Shown here: positions 47,589 to 58,649 of the stretch, piece by piece
Numbering within the stretch: the first letter of the stretch is position 1
Layout: each line of letters begins with the position of its first letter
Assembly: GCF_002999335.1 (NCBI RefSeq)
Contig: NW_020312101.1
Location: 1 to 64,000 of the forward strand
DNA from: Cyclospora cayetanensis
Lineage: Eukaryota > Apicomplexa > Conoidasida > Eucoccidiorida > Eimeriidae
Reading direction: 5' to 3'
DNA: 64,000 nt
Notes under the pieces: generated by a model
What the model was told of the DNA's origin: nothing
Database searches by the model: none
Seen by the model: the letters and a program-made list of their open reading frames with translations, nothing else
Translations under genes and position numbers: made by a program

Positions 47589-48797
47589 ATGCGGCTGTTA
47601 AGCAGAGGCGCTCGTCTGCTGCTGCTCTGCGCGGCAGCAGCAACACTCAACTGCAGCAGCAATGGAGCTAGCTCATCTCGTCTCTTCCCTTCTCTTTTGC
47701 CAGTTGAGGGATCGTCGTCCGCCCTAGATGGGGGCTTAGATTCGCTCTCCTCTTCCCTCCCCTCTTCTTCTGCTGTGCAATTGTTGGAGAGTGGCCACAC
47801 GCCGCGTCGTCTCTCTTTCTCGGTAGCCATGATAAATCTTGCCACTCAAGTGGCAACGAACCAAGAAATACGGCAGCTCATGAAACAGTGGACGGGGATG
47901 GTGGGGGAGATCTTCAAAGGACCGGACACCAGCGAATCCAATATTCCATACTACTGGAAAGTTCCGGAGTGCGTTTTGACCGTCAACTTTTATTCTGTGG
48001 CCGATATTGGGATCTCCGATTCGTCCAAAATTTCCCTTGCATACACTCCAGTTCATAATGCTATAATGTTGGGCTATGTTGAAGAAGCTGCGGAATGGAT
48101 TCAAGTTTTCAAGAGACCATTTCCTAGAATTCAGTTTCTTCATGTTCCAGCTGAATGCATGGTAGATGAAAACACGACATACTCTGCCTTTTGCACCAAG
48201 CCAACTGGCCGGTGCCTTATGGTTCGGCTGGACATCCATCTTACGCGTATCACCAAGCAAATGATGACGACACTACAACCTATACCCCCAAATCAGTTTA
48301 TTCAGCAACAGCTTGATGAAGGATTTATGATTGATGATGCAGTGGATATTTTGAAGGCCCCAACAACTGTAGGAAGACTACTGTTTGACTCGCTTAACTG
48401 TATCATGCACACCAGAGTGGCGGCGCTGAGTCCTGAATACATCTATGTATACCATAACTCCCTAGATCACTCCATTCGGGTCGATGCTATGAGCAGCAAA
48501 AATGAGTGGAATAGAAGGAAAGTGATTCTACCTCTTGGCTGCGGAGGGACAGAGGCGAAGGACTTCACAACTGTGGTAGTTCTGCAACAGGACGGCCACT
48601 ACAAAGTCTTGGTAAAAGCTGCAATTGCTAGAGGCACCGATTATAATAGAGAGTCCGAGAGCAACATCGAAATCAGAAAAGGGAAGGACATCAGGCCAAC
48701 ATCGGAGCTCAATTACGGAGAACATGATCCCGCAGATATGTATCCGCATGCTAATTTCATCCCGTTCGAGTCTATGATTGTTGGACACCCATTCTGA
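47589..48797 (+). CDS. Secreted protein of unknown family
   Basis: A single-exon frame of 402 codons. The open frame extends upstream, but the ATG at 47589 is preferred because it begins a classic signal peptide: MRLLSRGARLLLLCAAAATL, positively charged then hydrophobic, with cleavage likely soon after the Cys-Ser that follows. A Ser-rich linker follows (about residues 22-65). The globular part has about seven cysteines (for example VPECVL, PAECMVDE, AFCTKPTGRC, LNCIMH, LGCGG) and a mix of aromatic and charged residues typical of a folded domain. There is no C-terminal hydrophobic tail, so a GPI anchor is unlikely. I recognise no family. Secretion to the parasite surface, vacuole or secretory organelles is inferred from the signal peptide alone. 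Confidence 0.7.
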   Translation: MRLLSRGARLLLLCAAAATLNCSSNGASSSRLFPSLLPVEGSSSALDGGLDSLSSSLPSSSAVQLLESGHTPRRLSFSVAMINLATQVATNQEIRQLMKQWTGMVGEIFKGPDTSESNIPYYWKVPECVLTVNFYSVADIGISDSSKISLAYTPVHNAIMLGYVEEAAEWIQVFKRPFPRIQFLHVPAECMVDENTTYSAFCTKPTGRCLMVRLDIHLTRITKQMMTTLQPIPPNQFIQQQLDEGFMIDDAVDILKAPTTVGRLLFDSLNCIMHTRVAALSPEYIYVYHNSLDHSIRVDAMSSKNEWNRRKVILPLGCGGTEAKDFTTVVVLQQDGHYKVLVKAAIARGTDYNRESESNIEIRKGKDIRPTSELNYGEHDPADMYPHANFIPFESMIVGHPF

Positions 48798-50180
48798 GCG
48801 GTCTCTTGCTCATTCTTATGCTTGCTGATGCTGCTTCTGCAATGTTGGCTACTGTTTTTACGTGCTTTGTTTAGATGGGGAAATATTCCGGCCGCAGTAC
48901 AAGACAACCGGCATGATTTGGCACACAAACACCTGAGAAGAGAACAGGGGCCAGAGGGGGGGTCAATTTGAGTGTGCTGCGGTTTTCTGGTATGTGGTCC
49001 TTTTCGCAAGACTTCAATGACGCCAAATCCATGGGTAAACAACCAGATCAGGATACGTGTAGGCCTATCAGTACGCGGGTAAGACTCTCGCTTGCGTGCC
49101 TTTTCTCCGTTTGAACGTGGCACACTATGTTAAAGTACTCACTCCAACTGTTTTATCCTTTTGAATCGAACCCTAATTAGCATTTCACATCATAGCTGGG
49201 ATGTAGCGTAATGGGTCCGGTAGTCGCAGTGGGAAGCTTCGTGTGTAGGGTTCATTTTTTCATCTTGTTCACTAGAAGATGCCCGAGGTCTGCGTCTTTG
49301 GCACTTATCACGAGCTCAAAGTACCGACACTAATGGGAGATGTCTCCTGGTTACCAATTTTTCTCCAAGCGGGTTAATTTCGCTTGTGGTAAGATACATC
49401 ACCTCAAATAAAACGCAGCTTGCATTTAGCATCACCAGATTGCTACTAATCTAACAAGCTACAACTCGCAGAACATAGCTTTATTGCAATGAACGGAACC
49501 TGTTGAACGTTGCCCTTGCGCACGTTTAAGCGGTGTTCTCTTACTGTAGACACCCACAAGACTGGATCTGGACATATGGGCGCTGTTTTAAAGTAGCCGT
49601 GGCACAACAGAAGCCTGTAAAATCAACCATGATTGATTTAGTTATGCCGGAAGAAATAAGAACACTTTTGCTTGGAAGCTCTTCCATTCTATTCGAATGG
49701 AGGAAACGGGTAAAGCATTGCCATTTGACCATTGCACGGACGACCAGTCATTAGCTGTCCACTTACCGTTGCATTGCAAATTTTCTTTGGAAGTTAACGG
49801 TATCGGCAGTCAAAAATTGTATTTAGCAACCTTAAATTATGAAATAGACCGTGAATTTACTGCTAAAGTCGGCCACGGTGTTCTGCTTTCAGCGGACCAC
49901 AAGCTGGGTGGTGCACCAGCATGAAAATTGGACAGGGGTGCCCTGTTGGGCGCGCTCTGTTGCTTTCACGATCCTCAGTTTCTGCTGGGTAGCTGTTTCC
50001 ATTGGTTGACTTGAATTTGCTGCCCTTTAGGGCAAACCATTTCTGTGAAGTGCTGCTGGGTCACTTTTGTGCAGTTTCTCTTGCGGCTTCCCCCCATCCT
50101 CGCAGCTACCAAACGCCAGAGAGACGCTCGTGTACCACTAAGAAAACGAGTCGTGTCTACTCTCTTATGCCTGCTTGAAG
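48798..50180. other. Intergenic stretch with weak open frames
   Basis: Two overlapping plus-strand frames (49533-49754 and 49697-49924) give fairly protein-like sequence (LHCKFSLEVNGIGSQKLYLA) but in different frames. There is no ATG-led reading or clear splice pair, so they may be a gene relic. The rest shows nothing. Confidence 0.3.
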
Positions 50181-51263
50181 ATGGCAGCTGTGAGCCCCAC
50201 AGGTGCTCCAGGGCCTAGCAGCATGTCAGACCCACTCCTAGGGGAACCTTCTGCCCCAAATGCTGCACCAACCGCCTCCAGCAGTGGTGTCAGAGCCCCT
50301 ATTAGCAGGCTTTCAGGGGTTCAGACGGCTCTTCGGGGGCCTGTATCTATAGGGAGCCTTATTCCCGTTTCTCCTTGTCCGCCATTGGCTTTCGAGAGCC
50401 GCATCCAGTCTGTAGATATCATTGCTGCATCTCCGCACATCTTAGCCGCTTCAGGGCGCTGCGGATGGAGCCCATGCTGTTCTGGAGCCAACGGCCCTCC
50501 TTTTGATTGGATTGCATTGCTGCATTCAGCATCCAGGTCTCTCAGTACTGCCCCTTCCGCTGCCGCAGTGGAAGGCATCCAGCAGCATACAGCCTACAGC
50601 AGCATACCACCGACAGAAGCAGCAACTCCATACCTGAGCTCGGATGAGCATGAGAGAGCTGTGCAGCTGTTGCGTGCCCTTCGGTCTGGTACTGTGCCGA
50701 TCGGCGAGACCGCAGATTTATCGACGTTGGTGCAGCATAATGCAGTTGTGTTTGGGGGCGTGAAAGAGGTGAACTCAGCGTATAAAAGCGCCTGGCTGTG
50801 TATATACGCTTGTTTGGTGCTCGCTTTGCTTCTGGCACCTCTAGGGTGGGTTTTGGTGCTGTTGCTCACCATCTCTGCAACTGTACGGCGCACACTTGAT
50901 GAATATGTGCTCTATTGGATGGGCCAAACATGCAGCAAAGTTAATTTGCTCCTCTTTCCATGCGGCGTGGCATTGATGCTGCTTGAAGGATCTGCTGAAC
51001 CTGCAGCTGTCTCCCCCGATGCTGCCGCTGCTCTAGTGGACGTTGAGCTTGCTCAGCCCTATGCTCTGGGGGCCTCCCGTGAGGGGCTCCACGGGGCCAA
51101 AGTGTGGGTCTTGAGAGTCTTCATGCTTCCTCGGGAGATAACGATACACCACAACCAGCAAACGGAGGGCAGCCGGGACCAAGCACCTCCCCAGCAGAGC
51201 GCTCTGGGTCAGTCCACGGAGCACACGCAGGAATCCATCATAGCAGAGCCAGGGGCGAAGTAA
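50181..51263 (+). CDS. Membrane protein with hydrophobic hairpin, function unknown
   Basis: A single-exon frame of 360 residues from the ATG at 50181. The N-terminal 150 residues are Pro/Ser/Ala-rich and probably disordered. A long hydrophobic stretch (about residues 203-234, WLCIYACLVLALLLAPLGWV onward) contains a central Pro-Leu-Gly, consistent with a re-entrant hairpin or two short spans. A second hydrophobic stretch follows at about 255-270 (VNLLLFPCGVALMLL). The C-terminal 90 residues are polar and Gln/Ser-rich. There is no signal peptide. I do not recognise a family; the hairpin recalls membrane-shaping proteins, but the sequence does not match one that I can name. Confidence 0.6.
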   Translation: MAAVSPTGAPGPSSMSDPLLGEPSAPNAAPTASSSGVRAPISRLSGVQTALRGPVSIGSLIPVSPCPPLAFESRIQSVDIIAASPHILAASGRCGWSPCCSGANGPPFDWIALLHSASRSLSTAPSAAAVEGIQQHTAYSSIPPTEAATPYLSSDEHERAVQLLRALRSGTVPIGETADLSTLVQHNAVVFGGVKEVNSAYKSAWLCIYACLVLALLLAPLGWVLVLLLTISATVRRTLDEYVLYWMGQTCSKVNLLLFPCGVALMLLEGSAEPAAVSPDAAAALVDVELAQPYALGASREGLHGAKVWVLRVFMLPREITIHHNQQTEGSRDQAPPQQSALGQSTEHTQESIIAEPGAK

Positions 51264-52059
51264 CCCGCTTTAATTCATTGAGGTAGCGATGGGGAGTAGG
51301 GAGAATGCTCGCAAAACGCAAAGACAGGGGCCTAACCATGATATTAACTCTCATTTTCTATGCTTGGCGGGTCTGTTACTAAGCAACACATTGCAAGGGA
51401 AGACTGCTGTGCAATCACTGTGCTTCTGTGGGTGCGTTTGGATTAAATGGCTGGGACGGATTAACATAAGATGGGCAATCAAGCCGCGTATCCGTCGTAG
51501 CCGCTTCCCTTTTTCTGTGGGTAGTCATTATCCTTGTTCTTTTCCACAGCTCAAAACACCATTCGGGTTTTGTCCGCCACGACTCGTTGCAGCACGCGAG
51601 GATTGTAGCGTGCAGAGGGATGAGAGGCACGCAATCCAGAAACGTACAAATCCATTTTTCTCATATTGGGACGTAGGGGCTGCGACACATTTCTGGCTGT
51701 GAGTTACCGGCAAGACACGTATGAGTGCCTGTTACTGCACCGGAGACAGCAATGGTGGCGGGCAGATTCGTTAGCTTACGAGCGCGTGTCCAGAGGAAAC
51801 CAGCGCATTCAAATTCGGGTTGTTTAGGCGCTAGGGCAAGCGAACATCGAACAAGCCAGATGTGAATCCGTGTAAGAGGAGTTTCTCGTAGTGTGCGACT
51901 CCGTAGAACGGGCTGCCCTACAATTCAGCAAACAAGGTGTACAAATCACCATCCGCTCTCTGGCCATTCTATTTAGATCTTGCATTGATGTGGCTGCCTG
52001 ATTCCGCACCCCATCACGCGCTGTATTCCTTCGGCTTCGTGTCCTGTCGTAAGTAGCGA
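51264..52059. other. Intergenic stretch
   Basis: No gene is supported. The plus-strand frame 51289-51702 (137 codons) has an ATG but no recognisable features. Confidence 0.35.
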
Positions 52060-52400
52060 AGCGACAGCTTGCTAGGTGGTGGGCGCGTTCGTATTCATTG
52101 CTTGTATTTGCTCAAGAATTAGAGCATGTTTGATTTCTTGGTTCCCTTTTATGTCTTGCTTGTTACTGTGCACTGTTAGCTCGACACAAGACGCGATGTT
52201 GTGTGCATGTGCACTAAATGCTATGTGCAACCTGCTGTGAATGTTCACAGTGTCTGACGGGTGCATTAAAGCGCGCCCTAGCTGCTCCTTTCCCTCCATA
52301 TCAGAACCTTGACTAGCGAAAGCAGGAAGAGACTGGAGCGCTTTTGAGAGAGTACTGAGCAGCTTGTGTTCAAGTTGGTAATTAGTGAAGTTCCTTCATA
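52060..52400 (-). repeat. Interspersed repeat family, copy 4 (inverted)
   Basis: Read on the minus strand, this copy has GGAGCAGCTAGGGCGCG, CATTCACAGCAGGTTGCACA and TAGCATTT in family order, with CTCTAATTCTTGAG further on. It is the reverse orientation of copies 1-3. Confidence 0.6.
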
Positions 52401-53813
52401 ACGGCACCGTAGACAAAGCCTTACATTTGAGTGCATCGCATGGCTTGATGCAGCTCCTCCCCCCTCATCCACTGACTGTGGATGGAGTGGGATATCAGGC
52501 CTACCGACAGCACGAGTTTAGGCTTCTTAGAGCAGTTGTCTGTCTTCGGTCGAGTAATTTGTCGACTTGAAAGTTAGGATATTTACGGCAACAGTCTGGG
52601 ATTGGAAAAACTCCCGCAATAGAAGTTACCTGTGGGCCAACCCTGCCGCGGCGGGGGGGAGCGGCTCAGCCATACATGTCAACACAGCGGCTCCGAATGG
52701 AAGGGCATCACTTGTCTACCCATATATTTTTAATGGATGCGTCGATGAATATATGCAGACCCAAGAAGAGTGCGGGCCGTTAGGAGGGCAAGTCCTCGGA
52801 AATTTCATGACGGTTAATGGCGTACCTCGCTCACTACCCCCAGATAAACATAAACGAGCCCCCATTGCGCATGGTTCGCGAAAGAATAAGCACGTCGATG
52901 GTGGCTCTACATGTGTAAAGCGAATCGTGTGCCTGCAGGGAAATTTGCAGCTCCAGCCTTCAGCCCAAACCTGACTTATTTGTACATGCCAAGGTTGGCA
53001 GAATGGCAAGCTTTTGAGGAACTGAAAAAGCTAAAGAAGATGAAGTCATCAAGAAGTCGCTATACTGGAATCTATGAGATATTGATTCGCAAAAGCTATA
53101 AAGTGGATGAACACTTGATTTGTCAGTGGATTTCCCAGGTCAATGCAAAGCATAAGGTCAAGTGGCCGCAGGTTGGGCAGCGACGCACGAAGAAGCAGCA
53201 GATCGAAAAGCTTCCGCAAGTGATGGACTACTCTTGAGTATTTGACGCGAACAAGCGCAATTTCCTGTTTGGCAAGAAAAGAGGACCCTATCGGGATCCG
53301 AAATTCAGGAATGACAGGTCTGGGTGAACCGGGCATGATCTACAGTATAATGCTAAAAGAAGAGATCCAGAGGAACCCGCAATCCTAGGCAGCTCCCATT
53401 AGCCTTAACCTCGCCTCTGCTGTGATTGCGGGGTATTGTGCCGCATATCCCTAGACTGCAGGAGCATGCAAAAGCCAAAGAACTTGAGCAGCGGGACTGA
53501 CTTAAGCGGACATAGTATTCCTGGCAAACGAAGAGGGCTCATAGCTCCCACGCAGGCTTCGGTCTCAATGAAGGGGTCACGGAGAATACTTCCGCAGTTA
53601 CTGCCTCCCCAAGGGCCAAAGATGGACGACGCAAGAATGCACAAATGATCGAAAACTGCTTTCGTCGCTAGGCATTGAATATGGAGTGGATATGTGATAC
53701 GAGAAGACGGTTCAGCGTTGCAATTTGCCTGTTCATTCGTTGGCACAGTCCATAGGACTCAGTTTTACTGACGCGAGGCAGAATAAAAGGATTCTCAAAA
53801 GTTTTACAGTTTA
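52401..53813 (+). other. Stretch with low-confidence open frames
   Basis: Plus-strand frames 52567-52974 and 52911-53237 overlap in different frames. The second encodes a Lys-rich stretch (EELKKLKKMKSSRSRYTGIY). A splice junction between them is possible but could not be fixed, and no family is recognised. Confidence 0.2.
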
Positions 53814-54167
53814 ATGCCATTCCAAATCTGCATGGAGAGATATAATCGCTTTTCACAACTTGTGAGTTGCACCAGATACAATTCCAAGTGTACCATGGGA
53901 GGCAAAATGAAATGCGCACATGGGGCTACAGTTCCGCATCGTGATGTTCAGATTTTAGAGAGCGCTAAGAAGAAGCAACTCGTGGTACTGTCAACAACGC
54001 TCGATTCACCCACGGGAAACGCGGTAGAAAGATGCCTTGAAGAGGTAGAGCAGAGTCTTCATGTGAGCGGCGCAGCAGAGCAGCATGAAAAACCGAGACT
54101 CAGCATGCTTTCCGTCTTGTTGGCTTTTGCCCGGTATCATTACTGGGAAACTCGAAGGAAAACTTAG
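53814..54167 (+). other. Low-confidence open frame
   Basis: The 117-codon plus-strand frame from the ATG at 53814 has a mildly acidic, helix-like C-terminal half (NAVERCLEEVEQSLHVSG). There is no motif and no splice partner that I trust. It may be a relic or chance. Confidence 0.2.
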
Positions 54168-54445
54168 CCTACGAGCAGCGGGAATGGGCGAGTATGGAAG
54201 AGTCAGCAGAAGTGTGAATTCGTGGTAGAAAGGTGACAGTGCAGCTTATCGTGCTACACCACTTTCCCCCGTCCATTTCAAAACACATGCCCACGTGGGG
54301 CAGCACCCGGACCTGGATACTAACTGCGTGCAGGACAGCAGAAGTGCTTCATCCCGGTCGGCATTCTCCAAATATGCAGAAACGCGAAAGCACTACAGAT
54401 GCTAAATGAAACGTGCGAAACATCCGGTTGAGAAGTTGGAGAAAA

Positions 54446-54446
<1 letters not shown>

Positions 54447-54516
<70 letters not shown>
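54447..54516. repeat. Perfect (AC)35 microsatellite
   Basis: Seventy bases of uninterrupted AC dinucleotide. The open frame through it (Thr-His repeats on plus, Val-Cys on minus) is not a gene. Confidence 0.95.
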
Positions 54517-54517
<1 letters not shown>

Positions 54518-57179
54518 AGTTATTAACTAACGAAGGACCTAATAAACTCGCCCTCTGGAGCTTGTTGACTCGCTGGCGTCGCAGCGCTGCAATGTGTGAG
54601 CCTCCTGTTATGAGAAAAAGAAGACAAGATTATTGTGTCAAGAGAATCAAAATGCACACCAGAGCAGCAGTTCCTGCCAACTCCAGCACTTTGCATGGCA
54701 GTGCAGTTGATGCACCCATCATGGTCTATTTTAAAGTCACAAGAGGCATGAGGAAAAATGTAGGCATTATACTGGGGAGAGCCAGAGCATAAGTATAAGT
54801 GCAGAGTACTTAGCAAACCAATTGGGAATGCCTCAAACAGCGTACATAGACTAAAACAGTTTTAGAGGCAGAACATACGCTGAGGAAGGACGATTACCAA
54901 GACATGCGAGGTATACTGTTCATGGCAATCAGCGTTGTGAACCAATCAGAAGAGCTGGTCCTTCCAATGACAGCAAAGCCATAAGCCCCTCTTCACTCAG
55001 CCTCTCTGGTCGGTACTACTCACCCCATTTCATCATAAACTTCTTGTGCATGCGCTGGGCTCGAAGACTATAGAATCCAGCAGCCCACCGCTCCCTGTTG
55101 ATTCTCTACCCCCTCACCAGAGTTACTTGCCTAAGGGTCAAAAGTCTGGAACTGATTCTGGACGTTTTGAAGCTACTTTGAGAATCTAATACTGCTAGCT
55201 TTGTGACATGTTCAACTTTTGGGGTACCGCTCGAGCAGGAAAGAGCATAGGTTGCCGAGAAGGTGGGAAATGGTCCTAGCCACCTGTTTGCAAAAGTATC
55301 CACAAGGTCACATTCTGGCTTACCCCGTAAAGCCCATCGATATGCTAGGACCAACGATCGCGGCTCGAAAAGATTAGCTCTCGCAGCTTGTCGTAGCTCT
55401 GCGCGTGTCACTCTTGAGTTTCGCGCATACACCCATCTATACTAGCCAGCTGCTTTGTGAATCCCTCAGGTGCAAAGGGAAGCTGCTAACCGTAGAACAC
55501 CAGGTCTAGGCCCGAACTGGTGAGGGACACTTCGGAGTAGACCAGGAATGTGGGCGAGCCACCGGAAGGCGACTGCAGGCGAGTGCCCTGTTGTATAACC
55601 CCGATGAGACGAAGAAAGAAGTTAAAGCTAAACAATTGGACGTGTGTAAAAAGCACAGTTAGAGCTACTGCAAAAGGGCGAGCTCAGTGTGCTCTGTCTG
55701 CAATTCTGCCTCAGAATGTTTCGCAGTTTTCACGAGCAAGGCAACTTGTTGGTGGGTCACAACGGCACCCCAGAGGGCATAACAAACTCTAATTTCCCAT
55801 CTGTAGTGATACTCCTAGGGGATTCTACAAACTTACACAAATGCAATAAGTTTAAGTGAGCGGGTCTTTGCGCCGTGACACAGCTAAAGCAAGGATGGAA
55901 TGGGCAAACTTGCTGACTGTTGACAACGAAGTAGACCCTATACAGACCCTTGTCCCCGTCGTCCCACTAATAAATTCCACGGTGAGATTAGGCCAAATTC
56001 CTTCAGCTGCAGTAAACTGCCGAGCTTTGAAGAATTGCGCAGATTCGGCGGTAGACAATCTGGGCATGTAAGGGCATCCTCCTCTGCCGAGGGCTGCAGC
56101 CAGGATGCCAGATAGAACGTTGGAATTTTTCACTCCGTGGAACCCACTACGTTCCAAAAGAACAAGATCATGTACTTCTGGCGAAACGGCACTGCCAAGT
56201 ACAGATTGAGTGAATGCGTGACGGGATCTTCCCTTTGTTCTAAATCCTGGAAAGTCCTTTCGTTGAGTGGTGGTGGTTGGCTCTTTGGCCTACAGTAGCG
56301 GTTCCATAGGTGTCGTCAGCATAGGACACAAGCAGTTTTGATAGAAACCGTTAGTTATTATTAAAAAGCGGTCGTTGTAAATTGCTTGGGCGCTGCGAAA
56401 ACTCGTCGGCGACCACTCTGGTGATGCGTTTTATATGCATCACTGTGGAATCGTAGTGCAGAGGCACCCAGTCCATAGAACCACTGTAGGATCATCAAAT
56501 CTTGGGAACTGTCCAAAAAAGCGCACTAAGGACCTCTGGTTAGTGTCGATAGTAAAGCTTCGTCCAGATAAATAGTGCCAGCAGCATTTTGCTTCTCATC
56601 AAGACCCTCAGATTTCTGCTTCCTATACAAGGCATCACTCTTCCGATTCAGTGAAGTGAGGGTTATCAGTAATAACCTGATGCTTTGAAGGATGCATGGC
56701 CTATTAGAAAAGGAGAGTACCCATTGCTATCTCAATATCATCGGTTTGCACGAATACCGGAGGTGTAGCAAGGCGGCCAAAAAGCTTAGTTGCTGCGACA
56801 TCAGCATGTTCAAAGCATAGACTGAGGTTTCTGAGGAACATTACTCAAAGGAGCAGCTTTCCGGGGAGGTAGAGGTATGAAGTGTTGGTAGAAAGGTGCA
56901 ATGCAATATAACATCTGAGCGTTCCTCTTGGTGTTGAAGAATAAAGACCACACATTATTTGCCTCATTTGTGCCGGAACTGGTTCAGCTCCTGCAGCCGA
57001 AACACAAATCCCCAAAGCATAATCGTTTTCATGGAAAACGCATAGTTGTCTGCCCTCACATATCATCGCTTATCTCGCAACAGGTTAATCACTCGGGGTT
57101 AGTGTTATAGGTGCTTTTTAACGTTTCGGCTGAGGCCTAAGAAGTCATCCACGGAGAACTCATCCAGCTCTCCTCGATA
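54517..57179. other. Gene-poor stretch
   Basis: Short frames only, on both strands, and mostly not ATG-led. No RNA gene or coding motif was recognised. Confidence 0.4.
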
Positions 57180-57345
57180 TTCTGATAAAAATGCCGATTA
57201 GCCTGATGTTGCAGTTCAGCTGCGGCATTTAAATACTCCAAAACTCTGGTGTGGCAGTGTGGAATTCCGTCTCATGCCTGTCACCTGGGTGTACGGGATT
57301 CTGTATGCAGGCTTCTGTGAAATCAAACGTTCAGTAGCCCGTTGA
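57180..57345 (+). repeat. Dispersed repeat shared with 24.5-24.7 kb
   Basis: Same-orientation partner of 24541-24745. The best conserved block is at 57181-57225 (TGATAAAAATGCCGATTAGC followed by a TGCAGTT block). The reading frame present in the other copy is broken here. Confidence 0.45.
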
Positions 57346-58125
57346 ACCATATGACTCTACAAGCAATGCTTCAGCCTGAGGAATCAAAACTTCCGCTTCA
57401 CACTGATCTTGTGTGTGGGTTCAAATTTAACACACATGAGCATCCTCCTATCCTTTTTCGGCACCAACTGCCCAAAGGCGCGGGTCAATTTCTGGACTCT
57501 ACCTCCTTTCAACAAACCACTTGCCTAGTGCCCAGTCCCTTCTCCTTGCTTCGAGGGATTTCCGATATCGTAAGACATAATTCGAAGTTAAACCACGAAT
57601 AAGCTCAACTCGGTGCGCTGGACGACCAGGAAATGGCCAGCCTGCTTCCTGCTGGTCCATACTTGCCCGTTCCCGCTGCTCCTCGGCCAAAATTTTTCCC
57701 AGTCATTTCAGAGGTCAGCCTAAAGCCAGTAGGATGAACCCATGCTCAGTCCCATTTATCCATACTGCTCTGCTGCGCCACTCGCATGAGAACTCGATCG
57801 CATGGCGCCTGCCATTCTGTCTTTCATGACATATCTAGGATTGTATCGGGTCCAACTCACAAGTCATGAATAGCGATTATATCACTCCATACAGATTGGA
57901 GTAGTGTTCAACTGTAAACCCCTTGAAAACCTTCGTAGTCTGCCGCGCTTCAGTAAAACCGAGCCCTACGGACTGTGCTAATGATGCCAAATCAAATCAC
58001 CTTACAAAATATTGCACATGACTTGATCGAAATCAAACAACAGTGAGGAAACGTGACATCCCACTGCATCCTCAACAAGTGGGAAAGTGGGGAACAACCA
58101 CATGAAAAAGTATGATCCTACCAGA
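57346..58125. other. Gene-poor stretch
   Basis: No gene supported. One ATG-led frame (57342-57602, +) lacks recognisable features. Confidence 0.35.
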
Positions 58126-58312
58126 TGTAGCTATCCTCTTACGTTCTCCATTGGGGGACACTTATAGCCCCAAACTACTATAAGACTTCGCAGAAAGCAA
58201 AAGCTTAAGCAGCGCCTAACTATGCAGTGCCATTAACTGTAGCTCTCCTACGCTCTTCACAGGGGGACACAACACATATGGCCCCAAAACACTATAAAAC
58301 CTAACAGAAAGT
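58126..58312 (+). repeat. Two-copy diverged tandem repeat
   Basis: Copy A (58126-58198) and copy B (58239-58312) share TGTAGCT-TCCT, GGGGGACAC, a GCCCCAAA block, ACTATAA and CAGAAAG in the same order. The period is about 113 bases. It lies next to an interspersed repeat copy and may be part of that element's flank. Confidence 0.6.
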
Positions 58313-58369
58313 TATCAAGCGTCACTACGGAAAAGCTTCCCCTCCTACCCTTTCACCCAGGTTTCTGGC

Positions 58370-58470
58370 ATGAGGGGAAAAGAGCAACGAGGATGCGCGT
58401 TCCTGCATCCTGCTGTATGCGCATTCACAGCTAATTGCACAACGAATCTGGCGCAAAGCACCAACATTGA
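58370..58470 (+). repeat. Interspersed repeat family, copy 6 (weak)
   Basis: This copy has GCATTCACAGCTAATTGCAC and an ATCTGGCGCAAA block corresponding to the family core. It is more diverged than the other copies and is located just past the 3' end of the ENT transporter gene. Confidence 0.45.
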
Positions 58471-58649
58471 TTTCAAATGTGATGAGGTGCTTCTGCTCTC
58501 AAGAAAATTACATGCTAGCTAGCAGCCTAAACTGATTGAGGAACAATTCTAACTAAAGTACAACATTTCGATAATACATGCATAGTGCAGCCCAGGCGGC
58601 CACACCCTTCATTGCCACAAGTCGCAGAGCAAGCCTTTGCATCTCCCCA

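Noticed and set aside
54406..54792. Open frame with Thr-His repeats
   Set aside because: The repeat is the translation of the AC microsatellite. The rest of the frame has no recognisable features.
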